Assembly (NCBI RefSeq): GCF_003255815.1
Contig: NC_037680.1
Coordinates: 27,023,166 to 27,087,165 of the forward strand
Source: Theropithecus gelada
Taxonomy: Eukaryota > Chordata > Mammalia > Primates > Cercopithecidae
Length of the DNA stretch: 64,000 nt
Direction: 5' to 3'
Shown here piece by piece: positions 23,660 to 34,820 of the stretch. A model generated the notes under the pieces. That model was given only the letters and a program-made list of their open reading frames with translations. It did not search any database and was not told the origin of the DNA. Position 1 is the stretch's first letter; each line of letters starts with the position of its first letter. Made by a program: the position numbers and the translations under genes.

Positions 23660-25140
23660 TCTATTGTTTTTTTTGAAGTCAATTTACATAGAATAAAATG
23701 TGCTTTTTTAGATATACAATTCCATAAGTTTTGATGAGAATATATGAAACATACATATTATACAATCATAATACACCCCAGTCAAGGCGTGGTGTTCCCA
23801 TTTCCTTCATCCCACAAAGTTTCCTCATGCCCTTTTGTAATCACCTCCCTTTCCCTCACTCCCAGCTTCTGGCAATCTCTGAGCTGATTTCTGTCCCTAT
23901 ATTTGTGCCTTTTCCAGAATATCGTGTAAATGGAATCCTACAGGGCAGCCTTTTGAGTGTGTCTGCTTTCACTTAGCATAATGTTTGAGATTCATCCATT
24001 TTGTTGTAGGTATCACTAGTTCATTCCTTTATTATTGTATGGATGTTTGCTTATCTATTCATCATTGATGGATGTCGGAGTGTTTTTAGTTTTCGGAGAT
24101 TATCAGTAAAGCCACTGTGAACAGTCATGTACAGATTTTTACATGGACTTACGTTTTTATCTCTTACGTGGGTATCTACACGTGTGATTGCTGGGTAGTA
24201 GGGCAGGTGTGTGTTTTAACTTTAAGAAGCTGTAAAGCTGTTTTCCAAAGTGGCTGGGCCATTTTGCTCTACCACCACTAATATGTGAAAGTTCTAGTTG
24301 CTCACATGTTCAGCAATACTTGATATTGTCCATTTGTGTTTTTGTTTTGTTTTAGTCATTCGAATTAGTGTTAGTATTTCATTGTAGTTTTAGTTTGCTT
24401 TTCCCTGATGATTCATAATATTGAGTAGCTTTTTTCAAAAAAAAATTTTTATTCTTTGCTCTTTGGCAAAGGACCTATTTGAATATTTTGCCCATTTAAA
24501 TAATTGGACAGTGTTTTTTCCTGTGATTGACTTGTAAGAGGCTTTATATTTTCTGAGTATCAGTCCTTTTTTAGAAATGTGTTTTGCAAGTATTTTCTTC
24601 CAGTCTGGGACTTTTTTCGTCCCCTTAGCCTTCAAAGAGTAGAAGTTTTCATTTTAGTGAGATTCAGTTTATCAGTTCTTTCTTTTGTAGGTCATATGTG
24701 TTGTTCTAAGAAATCTTTGATAATTCAAGGTCACAAAGATTTTTCATTTTTTCTTTTGAAAGTTTAATAGTTTTAGGTATTATTTTAGGTCTGTGATATG
24801 TTTAGAATTAATTTTTGTATATGGCGTGATATATGGGTTGAAGCTTTTTGTTTTTTCTTTGTGCATATGGATATTCAGTTGCTCCAGCATCTGTGGTTGC
24901 CATGACTATCATTTTTCTATTGAATTACCTTGACATCTTTTCTCTACATCAATTGACCATTTATATGTGGGACTATTTCTGGATTCTCTGTTCTGTCCCA
25001 TTGATACATGTATCTGTCTTTTCACTATAACCATACTGTTTTTATTCCTGAAGTTTTATAGTAAGTCTTAAAATCAGTAAGTATGAATTCTCCTTTGTAC
25101 TTTTTCAGAATTATTTTGGGTATTCCAGTTTTCTTGTTTT
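23660..25140 (-). mobile_element. L1M fragment (3' UTR and ORF2 end), antisense
   Basis: CACTTAGCATAATGTTTGAG, TTCATCCATTTTGTTGTAGG, AAAGCCACTGTGAACAGTCA, TTGCTGGGTAGTAGGGCAGG and TTTTCCAAAGTGGCTGGGCC are antisense 3' L1 sequence of an old L1M subfamily. ORF2-like sequence follows to about 25140. It is heavily decayed and not coding. Confidence 0.75.
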
Positions 25141-25947
25141 TCAGGTAAGGCAAGACATAATTTTGTAAATGCTAGTTGCAGTGGGGAAGTTGAAGCCATT
25201 GATGAACTTTTCGTCTTTTGTAACATTAAAATCTGCTTTGTCATGCACATTGAGTGGATTTTTTTTAAACCCATGAATACTTTTGTAATATCACAATTTA
25301 TTTGGAAAATATTGTTTCTCTGAATTATGTAGACTTTCTGAATACTGTCACATTTCATTATTCAATATTTAAAAGTCACATTTATTAATATCACCACTGA
25401 TCTCATCAGAAAATTCTTTGACTATTGGAAAGGTTGACACCATCGCCTACTGCTGATGGTAGTAGATAAAAATTTTCAAAATTTTAATTTTTGCTTGAAA
25501 ACTTAAATTTTATCATTGGAAATGCATACTTGTTAGTTGCTTTTCTTGGAGTCACAGGTTCACTTGGTTTACTTTTGAGAACATGCCTGTCAGATACCCA
25601 AGTCTAAACAGCCATAGTTTGTTAGTTTACAATTCAGTCATACGTGGGCTTTTTCTTGAGGCAACCATTGTATAGTTGATCCTTGAATAACAAGGGTCTT
25701 AATTGTGTCAGTCTACACATATGTGGATTTTTTTCAATAAATATGTTGAAAAAGGCTTTGGAGATTTGGGACAATTTGAAAAAACTCACAAATGAACTTT
25801 GTAGCCTAGAAGTATTGAAAAAATTAAGAAAAAGTTAGATATATGTCATGAATGCATAAAATATATGTATAAACCAGTCTTTTATCATTTACTACCATAA
25901 AATATACACAAATCTATTATAAAAAGTTAAAATGTATCAAAAAACTT

Positions 25948-25969
25948 ACACACACACACACACACACAC
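25948..25969 (+). repeat. (AC)n microsatellite in the Tigger2 element
   Basis: There are about eleven AC units in the left half of the Tigger2 copy. Confidence 0.95.
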
Positions 25970-26414
25970 TTACAGACCATATATGGCACAGTTTGCAGTT
26001 GAGAGAATTGTAAATAAATGTAAAGATACAGTATTAAATTATAATTGCATAAAATTAACTGTAGTACACACTGTACTACTGTAATAATTTCATAGCTGCC
26101 TCCTGTTGCGGTGAGCTCAAGTGTTGCGAATATCTACTTAAAACACCATATGATGCTAATCATCTCAGCTTGAGCAGTTTCTCTCTCCAGTAAATTGTAT
26201 ATCGCAGTCAAAAGTGATCTCTTGCGGTTCTAGCATATTTTTCATTGTGTTTAGCGCAGTACCGTGAACCTTGAATAACACCATGGGACCCATACAGAGT
26301 GCCACTGGTGATGTTGGAATTGATCCTAAGAAGAGAAAAGTCTTGACATTACAAGAAAAAGTGGAATTGTTTGATACATACCATAGATTGAGGTCTGCAG
26401 CTGTGGTTGCCATT

Positions 26415-26562
26415 TATGATTTATTTTGTGAACAGAAGACATGAACTTATGGTATTGATAAATATAGTTCAGTACTGTAAATGTATTCTATGATTTATTT
26501 TGTGAACAGAAGATGTAAACTTATGGTCTCGATAAGCACAGTTCAGTACTGTAAATGTATTT
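26415..26562 (+). repeat. 74-base tandem duplication inside Tigger2
   Basis: Copy one (26415-26488) and copy two (26489-26562) share TATGATTTATTTTGTGAACA at the start and GTTCAGTACTGTAAATGTAT at the end, with about 90% identity. Confidence 0.9.
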
Positions 26563-27162
26563 TCTCTTCCTTATTTTTAAAATAACCTTGTCTTTTCTTT
26601 AGCTTTAGTGTAAGAATATAGTATATAATATTATAACATAGATAATATGTGTTAATCAACTGTTGATGCTATTGGTAAAGCGCCTGGTTAACGGTAGTCT
26701 ATTGGGAAAGTTTTTGGGGAGTCACAAGTTACACACTGATTTTTGTTTGTGTGCAAAGTCAGTGGTCCTTACTCCTGAGTTGTTGGGGGTCAGCTGTATT
26801 CACTATGCAGCAGAGTTATGTTTGCTTGGTTTTTGTCCCATACAATATTAAAAAGTAGTCTGCTCAAGTCCCAAGGTTTAATAAAATTAATAATTTCGGT
26901 GGCTTTTCATCAAGGACATTCTCAAGTGAAGTGAAACTGGTGTTCAGAGAAATATTGTAATATGTATGGTTATTTCCTATTATATAATGGCGATTTTTAT
27001 ATTTAAAGTACAGGGATTAACCTGTAAACCTAAACCCAAAGTTTTAAGTGGGAAGACAGTAAATTATTGACACTTTAGGAATACCTGAAGTTGCTATCTT
27101 GGGAAACAGTCTTTTATTTTAAGAGCTAATGTGGTTATATTGTTGTTTTTATTATCTTATAG

Positions 27163-27370
27163 GTGCTATACTTGGTAGATCAGAAACTCAGGAGTGTCTT
27201 TTCTTTAATGCTAATTGGGAAAAAGACAGAACCAATCAAACTGGTGTTGAACCGTGTTATGGTGACAAAGATAAACGGCGACATTGTTTTGCTACCTGGA
27301 AGAATATTTCTGGTTCCATTGAAATAGTGAAACAAGGTTGTTGGCTGGATGATATCAACTGCTATGACAG
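27163..27370 (+). CDS. ACVR2A: ACVR2A exon 2: N-terminal half of activin-binding ectodomain
   Basis: The exon codes for residues 19-87 and two bases of codon 88. Its acceptor is TTATAG and its donor is AG|GTAAGA. It begins with the last two bases of the Gly19 codon, so the missing exon 1 supplies the signal peptide and the mature chain starts right here (Ala20 is the usual mature N-terminus). Visible features are Cys30, Cys50, Cys60, Cys78 and Cys85 of the three-finger-toxin-like ectodomain fold used by TGF-beta family type II receptors, and two N-glycosylation sequons, NQT at Asn43 and NIS at Asn66. The aromatic and acidic residues around Trp79-Asp82 belong to the finger that is known to contact activin. 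The upstream in-frame ATG at 27129 is intronic and is not the protein start. Confidence 0.97.
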
Positions 27371-30305
27371 GTAAGAACGCATTTAAGATTTTATGGTAGT
27401 ACTGAGTAATTTTCATCCTTCCCCCCTTTTTGAAAGGGGAAAGATCAGTGCATGAATTTTCCCTTAAATGTGTCTTGCTTTTTTAAAAATGGGAGTATAA
27501 AGAATATTATAACATGCTCTAATGACAGTATATTTTAAAGTAATAAAATAAACATGGCATATTTATGTTTTATCTTTGATATATTTTGAATAATCTACCA
27601 GGTAGTGAGAACTCTGAAATAAAACCCATTTTCCCCAATGTTGTTAGGATTATAAACTTTTAAAATGCTAGTTTTTTAAGGAAAACATTTAAAAAATTAC
27701 TTTAAAAGAGTTTATCTGTTGAAAATCTATCCTCAAGAAGAATAAAACTTAATCATGTGTTTAATTTTCTTTCAGTTTCCTTCTTTATGTATCTGGAAGA
27801 AATTTATCTTTCTACATTTTTTTCCTTTTTTTTTCTTGCAAAGTAGGCCCTTCGCTCTTTACCCTAAGAGACTTTTTTTTTTTTTCGGAGACGGAGTTTT
27901 GCTCTTGTTGCCCAGGCTGGAGTGCAATGGTGCAATCTTAGCTCACCGCGACCTTCGCCTCCCGGATTCAAGTGATTCTCCTGCCTCAGACTCCCAAGCA
28001 GCTGGTATTACAGGCATCCGCCACCATGCCCGGCTAGTTGTGTATTTTTAGTAGAGACAGGGTTTCTCCATGTTGGTCAGGCAGGTCTCGCACTCCTGAT
28101 CTCAGGTTATCCACCTGCCTCGGCCTCCCAAAGTGCTGGGATTACAGAAGTGAGCCACCATGCGTGGTCTACCCCAAGAGACTTTTTAACTTGACGTTCA
28201 AAATTTCATCAGAACTAACACAGTCCTCAAACTACATACTTGTTTAAATTGCTTTACTCTGTGCTGGAAGTAAAATACAGTGGTCATGTTATTGACTGCC
28301 TGTGATCTTTCTGTATGGCATCCCATAGCAGTTAGGGTGATCCGTTCACTGCCTGGGCCACAGGATTTCTGCTGTGGGTAGGTGCTGAAGACAGGCAGAA
28401 GCTGTAAAGTCCCAGATAAACAGACATTTTGGAGCCAGAGAGTACTGCTGTATACAGTGAACACTAGATACTTCTGGATCACTTTTGGGAGCCTCAGTTG
28501 ATAACCTGGAATCTGTGTTTGATGAGCTATATGTGACTAAGAGCAAAATGCATTGAATAAGCCCTTGAAAATTAGATTAACTACACTTTTCATGAGAAAT
28601 TACAACACAGTCATTTAGATTTAGATATATATTTCGTATTTAGGATGTCCTTCTAAGTATGAGAATTTTCCAGGGATTATTTCTATGTACTTGTATGTTT
28701 TAGCTGCATTTCTGATTATCAGCCTCTACTAACAGAAGTGGTCGAGTGATATGTGCTGTTATGAAAGGTAAACAGGAAGAAATTGGGGAAAAAAGTTTGG
28801 GAATCATCTTTATCCCAAACTGTTTTTTATCATTTAGTTGGAATCAGGGATTCCTATTCTTTTTTGTAGTAGAAAACTACTTTGCTCTTTACCTAAAGAC
28901 AATACTCCAGCTATGTGAGACTCGATAGTGCCGAAAAGAGTAGTGAGCCATTTTCACTGGAGTCTGCAAGTGTGTTATTCATTGCAAATACTTGCTCTTG
29001 GAATGGTAATTAGTATACTACCTTTGTGTCTGGAGGTTAAATGCTAATTTTAAACTATAAAATTTTTGTTTTTATACTCTAAATTTGATTGAAAACAAAT
29101 AGGATAGTGAGAAGTAAGAGGAAAAGAAGATTGAAGAATTGTCAAAGTGTGGAAGAAAAGAAAATGATAAAAGAAGAATGAAATTGAATGGTGAAAAGTA
29201 ACTTTATTGAATTAATTAGGCTAAGTAATCATGTTAATCTGTTGTAATTTGAGACATGATTTTAAATATCAGTTTTTAAATTTATATATTTCTCTTTATA
29301 AATTGTTAACATTTAGCTTTCATTCGTCTTTAAAAACCTCCTGCCAAATAGATGTTGATGTTGAGTATATTTTAGTTTGATTTTGTTAAACCTCCTATCT
29401 CCCTGAAATTTCTTCAGCTTTTCACTTAAGAATTAAATTCTACATTATTATTCTGACAACTATCAGAAAAGTTCAGTTTGTTTTTAAGATACACTGTAAG
29501 TTCATCTGATGTTGATTTTTTTAAAAATAGGTTTAGCTGTTTATTAGTGGGTGATTAGGATTTGTTCTAAAGGCTAAATCCAGGTCTTTTCATGACTTAA
29601 GCTCCTATGTAGAAGGCTACTTTATTTTTATTTTTTTGGTGTAATTCTAATCAGTTTGAGTTAGTAGGTGCTATATAATTATTGTTACATGTTTTTTTTT
29701 CTACTTACTGCTCATCTCAACCCTGTTCATTGCATTCAGGGAATTTAAATCTACACTCTAAAAAACAATGACAGTATTAATTCCTCAGCCTAGTTGGGGT
29801 TTCTGATGTTGAAATGTTTCCCCCATGAGATATGAGCTTTTATCATTTAGCATGTGTGTATGTATTTATATGTATACATACACAGTTTTATATATAGTTT
29901 TCAGTTTTTGTATTCACAAAATGGGAACGCTATATTTCCTGTGAGCAAAAGCGCTCTTAGACCAAATTGTCTCATTGACTTTATGTCCTCTTCAAGCTTT
30001 TCTAATAATTAAAAAAATAAAAAAAGATGCTTGCCTTAGGTTGCTCATTAAAAACCAAAGTACAGCGATAGTCTCTAGTAGTCAATGTGATTGTTATAAA
30101 GTCAGTCGTTGATTTTTTTTTTTCTAAAGAGATTTAGTAACAGGAATCCAGGAATATTTTTGGTTTTTAAGAATTATTAGATATTAATATGAATCTTGAA
30201 GTTGAATATAAATGACTAATTTATTTTATTGCAGAATAAAAACACCTGTTTTAGGGTCAGTATAATAATATTGATTTTAATTATTTTTTCTCTGCTTATT
30301 TACAG
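27371..30305 (+). other. ACVR2A: ACVR2A intron 2
   Basis: This is a 2.9 kb intron from donor GTAAGA to acceptor TTACAG. It contains one antisense Alu (27873-28170). The rest, about 28190-30300, is AT-rich sequence in which I recognise no repeat or exon. Confidence 0.9.
27873..28170 (-). mobile_element. Alu (AluS type), antisense, in intron 2
   Basis: A T tail is followed by GGAGACGGAGTTTTGCTCTT, and the element ends GAGCCACCATGCGTGGTCT. The flanks ACCCTAAGAGACTTTTT (27861) and ACCCCAAGAGACTTTTT (28171) are a clear target-site duplication. Confidence 0.93.
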
Positions 30306-30415
30306 GACTGATTGTGTAGAAAAAAAAGACAGCCCTGAAGTATATTTTTGTTGCTGTGAGGGCAATATGTGTAATGAAAAGTTTTCTTATTTTCCGGAGA
30401 TGGAAGTCACACAGC
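30306..30415 (+). CDS. ACVR2A: ACVR2A exon 3: C-terminal half of ectodomain, with coding A8 tract
   Basis: The exon codes for residues 88-124 and one base of codon 125. Acceptor is TTACAG, donor is C|GTAAGT. It supplies Cys91, the Cys103-Cys104-Cys105 triplet and Cys110, which complete the ten ectodomain cysteines (five disulfides in the family). The motif CCCEGNMCN is the conserved end of the activin receptor ectodomain. A run of eight A residues at 30320-30327 lies in codons Glu93-Lys95 and is a replication-slippage site. Only 191 bases separate this exon from exon 4. Confidence 0.97.
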
Positions 30416-30606
30416 GTAAGTTCACAGGGAAAATACATAGGTTTGCTTAACTGTAGATTGGAAACAAAATATATTTGTGTTGATGGAATAATTTACCCCC
30501 ACCTCTTCATATTCTTCTTTTCCCCCAAAATTTGAGACTATGACAAATATTTATTATAGAATTTTGTAGACCAAATCTGAGTTATTTTTCCCCCCCTTTT
30601 CCACAG
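30416..30606 (+). other. ACVR2A: ACVR2A intron 3, very short (191 bases)
   Basis: The intron runs from GTAAGT to a C/T-rich tract ending CCACAG. It is the shortest intron in the gene. If retained, the frame continues from Gln124 for 11 codons and stops at TAA 30448-30450, before the membrane span. Confidence 0.95.
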
Positions 30607-30761
30607 CCACTTCAAATCCAGTTACACCTAAGCCACCCTATTACAACATCCTGCTCTATTCCTTGGTGCCACTTATGTTAATTGCGGGGATTGTCATTTG
30701 TGCATTTTGGGTGTACAGGCATCACAAGATGGCCTACCCTCCCGTGCTTGTTCCAACTCAA
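30607..30761 (+). CDS. ACVR2A: ACVR2A exon 4: transmembrane segment
   Basis: The exon codes for residues 125-176. It opens with a Pro/Thr/Ser-rich stalk, then a hydrophobic stretch from about Tyr136 to Tyr161 (core LMLIAGIVICAFWVY) that spans the membrane, followed by the basic stop-transfer cluster RHHK. Juxtamembrane residues end at Gln176. The donor is CAA|GTAAGT and falls between codons (phase 0). The next intron is 15 kb and also ends in phase 0, so any cassette exon with a length divisible by three could be inserted here without breaking the frame. Confidence 0.97.
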
Positions 30762-32975
30762 GTAAGTTATTGTCCTGTACTTTGTAGTGTTTTAAATTTT
30801 ATATTTTTGAGAAATATTACTGTGGTGAAACCCATTAACTTATTACAAATTATTTTGCTTTGGAGTTAATTTTTTAATGTTTATTGTCATGAGAAGTCTA
30901 GCTAACTTTGCAAGCTTATTAATGTACCGTGTCCTAAACTTTTCTCACTTTAGGGTTGAGGTCTAGTAGAATGAAGGGGTATTTGCATTTCTGTTCCTCT
31001 TTGGAGAGTTTTACTTTCATGCTAATACTTTTCAGTATTAACCTGCTTTGCTTCTTTAGAAGTCGTTTATGATGGAGAAGTTAAATCATAACCCTGTCTT
31101 TGCCCTCTGTCCCCTCCCCCGTTTCTAAATTTCTGTGTCTTTTTCAAGACCACTTGGCAAAACATTTTATCCATGGGGATAGACCCAGGAAGGTAACCAA
31201 AAAAGTATAGAAAAGAGAGGTTTCATAAAGGCTTCAGGAAGATACATCCATAAAGATGTTTTTTTAGGGAAGGGGAGCAGAAAAGTAACCTTCCTTACCA
31301 TATGTTGTTGGTAGATCAAGTATTTTTGTAGATCAAGTATTTTTTTTGGTTGCCTCATATCAAGTGTGTACTGAAGACTAAAAACTTTTTTAAGGCTCTT
31401 GATTGTCACACACCACACCCCAAATATTTCTGGAAATATAGGTGTGGAGGGTAATCGGATTAAATTCATTAAATTTTCTGCATTCTCTTATCATGTAGAC
31501 ACTTTGTGCAGGTCTGGTATTTATAAGGACTTTTCATGGAAGTAGTTAGGATTCTACAGGCCTATGAAAGCTGATAACTTTCGGTTTTACTTGCTTGAGA
31601 CATCTCTGAATTCTAGTAGTTACTGTGTTTCTTTCAACTCTTAAGATCACATTACCTCAGCCTTCTGGATCTCTTGGTGTAACTTTGCTTCTTTAATACC
31701 AGAAGGATTAATGGTTAAAACTTGATGAAAGAAAATGGTAAAGTACTATAATTTAGTGACCAAAACAACTCCTTCCCTCTAAGCTTTGTTTATGTAACAC
31801 ACTTATTTCTCAGTGCTTGCAGCACTCTGTTAGCATTAGATCATGGATTCCCATAATCTTTGTAAGATGTGTATATAGAGAAATAAACCCAAAGGTAAAA
31901 TACCGTGTTTGGTAATTAGGTGAACATTATTTTGTACACCTTGAGTATTGTAACTTTTAAACATTAGTAACTAAGTTTGTGTTCATTAAGAATCATTTCC
32001 TAAAAGTGTTTTAAAATAAAAAGTTTTAGTACATAGTCTATGTAGTCTACTCCAAATGACCATAGAATACACTCTTACCTTCTGTCAGTGATAACTTCTA
32101 AAAAAATTTGTTTTAGTATCAAAATTTAGAAGAGAGATTATTCATTATTATAATAGTTTCCTGAATTTTCCAGATCTGTGATATGATAGAAACAAGCTGG
32201 AAACCACATTTATAAATAAATTTGTTATGGTTTTTATAGAAGGAGTTTTAAAATGTAATCTTATAGATAACACTGATCTGTATACAGTATTGTTGCAAAA
32301 ATGTGCTTAAGGCTTTTCTTAAAGGGCTTTATATCCTATGTATGTGGTCAGTTTTTAAGAAATACTAAATAATTTAAGGGTTTGGGCTTTTAAAAAGGAT
32401 TGATGTTATTCATAAATAAGAACCAGGGATTTCCTGTGAGTATTCGTACATCTCTGTGGGTTTTAGCTGTTTGTTATGGTTAAAGTTACTGTACACATTT
32501 ATTTAGTACTTACATGCTCTGTCATGAGTTTATATGAATTTGTATGAATTTCTGAAAAATAAGGAAGAAATGTAAAGATTTTGTGATAGAGTGACCTTGT
32601 GTGATCAAGCTTTGGTATGAAAAATACAAGACAGGCCTGACTTTATGCTTTCCTTCTGTCATAAACTATGTTGTGGAAAAGGGGCGTTGTCATCAGTGTG
32701 AAACTTCACTTTTGTCATCTCTCGCAGTCTCTGAAGCAGTATGGTTTCGTGCTTCAAGTCTTGTTTTTGCTGAGAGGTTTATGCGAACTGTTCTGCAAGA
32801 CCACTTCGTGGCCATGATGTTACAAAAGGCTTAGTTTTATCTCCTATTTCAAAATAATAATTACATAAAGCATTTATTGAACATTTTACAGTGTACTAGG
32901 GCGCTGTTAAGTTACATTATACATAAAGATGTAAATTATATAGGAACATATAAAAAGCATAAAATTTTTTTTTTT

Positions 32976-33140
32976 CAGTGATTTCCAAGTTGTAAGACTG
33001 ATACCATCTTTGGAGTTTGTTAAAAAATACAAATTTTGGGACCACACTCCTGAAAGTATGGAATGGGGCATGGGATGGTATGTTTTTAATAAGCTTCCCA
33101 GGTGATTCTGGTGACCAGCCGGGTATGGAAAACACTAATT
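32976..33140 (+). repeat. MER5A-like hAT element
   Basis: CAGTGATTTCCAAG at the left, TTGTTAAAAAATACAAATTT, AAGCTTCCCAGGTGATTCTG and GGTATGGAAAACACT at the right fit MER5A with its terminal inverted repeats. MIR-like antisense sequence follows at about 33165-33260. Confidence 0.7.
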
Positions 33141-34229
33141 TACTTTTATCTCACAGACTTGTTTATGTAGTAAATCTCCATTTTATAGATAGAAAAATCT
33201 GACCCAAGGACTCTTTGTCATCAAAGCTTTGTTCTTATTACTTAGGCTGTTCTGCTGCTTTTTTCAGAAAGCAAATGCCTTTTGTTTCATATAATTCAGT
33301 CAACTTTTCTGCTATCTCAAAATCATCCTGTAGGCTAATTTATTTTCCTACTTTTGGATATTGAATAGTTTGTATGACTACTAAAATGAGGAATAACATC
33401 ATCTTATATTAACATTGTCTCACATAGGACAAAAAGAGAAGTAAAGAAGTCATAGATATATAGAAGGGCATATTCATGTGTTTTCCATTAAAAATTTCCA
33501 AAAATTCTAAAGTACATTTTGGAATAGGGTTGATGACCGTTTTTAGAATAGAGTTTATAAACATGTGATTGGATTGTAGATAAAAATTTCTGTGCTCGAG
33601 TTGATACTGCCAATTCCTATTAAGACTTTTTCGAAGGGTAGGAGAAGTAGGAGAGAGAGATTCGAAGTCTTAAGGTGACTTCTGTATTTCACCCCATATT
33701 CATGTCCCCATATTTCAACTTTAATTCCATACCAGTTAGGAAAAGATCTTACAGTCTTGCCATAGAGTTTTGGAACATTCTTCCTCTGGATTCTTTAAGT
33801 GCTTTTAGACAGTGCCATAACATTTGCCATTCTTTTTCTTAGGGAGACTTTTCCTCAAAGCTTTGGCTAAAGGATGGTTTGTAAATGAACTGGTCTGTTG
33901 TAAGACATTGTTCTCATTACTAGTAAGCTGATTCTGGCAGTTAGGTGAGGGATTCTTTATCTCTATGACATTAAATTGTTTAGATTTTTTCCTGGTTGTG
34001 TGAGTATTTTATCCTGAAGAAGTGGTGTAGGGGTTTAAGTACTTTAAAATCTGGTCTTTCATTATGGTTCCTAATAACCAATAAAAATACAAATTCTGGA
34101 ATAAATTTAGCACAGTTGAAGGCATAGAGAAAAGCAGTTTGCTGGTTGTTTTTTTTTTTTTTTCCTAAGTCCTATATTTCTATCATAGTTGCATGGTATC
34201 ACTTTATTATTGTTCATCCTGGATGAAAG

Positions 34230-34820
34230 TCTTGGAGACAACTATTCTTGCCTCTGTCATTTACCAAATCCTGTTCATTTGCCTTTTCATCCTGATTGAT
34301 CCTATTGTAGTTCAGGACATTATTACTCCTAAGGCTAAGATTATTTCTATAATCTCATAGTTGGGTTTCTTGCTTCCATTTCTCTCCCTTCATCTGTACT
34401 ATTGCCAAAAGAGCATTTTACATGTTTGATTATGTTACTTATGTGCTTAAAATATGTGTGGACTCTCAGTGAGCCACAGCAAAGAATACCAAGTTTGGAG
34501 CATGACATGTGGTCTTCCATACTCTCTTTGTCTTTTGGTGCTTTCTTACCATTACACCCCAAGACATCTGTCATATGCATCTAGCATTGTATTAGTTGTA
34601 ATCCATCCTTGAAAGATTTGAGAAAATAGTGCTTGGGTCCTTCTTTCATTTGTCATTCAGATAAATAACCCCAGTTGAGAAGGGCTGATAATGTGTTTTG
34701 TTCTCCTAGTAGATTTTAAGACTCTTGAAAATGAGGTATATATTGTAATTACTGCTGTGTGTTACACAGTATTTGTATGTAATAATCATTCAGTAAGTGC
34801 TGAATTGCTGAATTGAGTTT
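34230..34820 (+). repeat. L2 3' end
   Basis: CATTTTACATGTTTGATTAT, GTTACTTATGTGCTTAAAAT, GATTTTAAGACTCTTGAAAA and CATTCAGTAAGTGCTGAATT follow the L2 3' region in order, ending in the typical short tandem tail. Confidence 0.6.

Larger units (their letters stand above)
25673..26796 (+). mobile_element. Tigger2-type DNA transposon, internally deleted
   Basis: The left end TAGTTGATCCTTGAATAAC and the right end GGGGGTCAGCTG are the terminal inverted repeats, and TA dinucleotides flank both ends as expected for TcMar elements. The length is 1124 bases, less than half of a full element. Near 26283-26410 a stretch translates to the N-terminal DNA-binding part of a Tigger transposase (IDPKKRKVLTLQEKVELFDT), after which most of the transposase gene is deleted. 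A 74-base tandem duplication and an expanded AC run lie inside. It cannot make a transposase. Confidence 0.85.
1..27162 (+). other. ACVR2A: ACVR2A intron 1 (3' part)
   Basis: No coding exon is supported in this 27 kb. It ends in the acceptor TTATAG just before 27163. It holds Alu-family elements, two antisense L1M blocks, a Tigger2 element, a U6 pseudogene, hAT-type, MIR and unnamed old repeats and several microsatellites, listed separately. Open frames here are short and most of the longer ones fall in Alu or L1 sequence. Stretches 1721-3700, 6500-8190, 11110-12270, 14250-17700 and 26800-27160 look unique or too diverged for me to name, and I see nothing gene-like in them. Confidence 0.9.

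Noticed and set aside
26283..26410. Domesticated transposase exon
   Set aside because: Only the N-terminal part of the Tigger reading frame remains, it ends in unrelated sequence, and no splice sites flank it.
27129..27162. In-frame ATG directly before exon 2 as an ACVR2A start
   Set aside because: It is in the intron before a good TTATAG acceptor. The splice phase needs one base of Gly19 from exon 1, and the total length fits only with the known exon 1.
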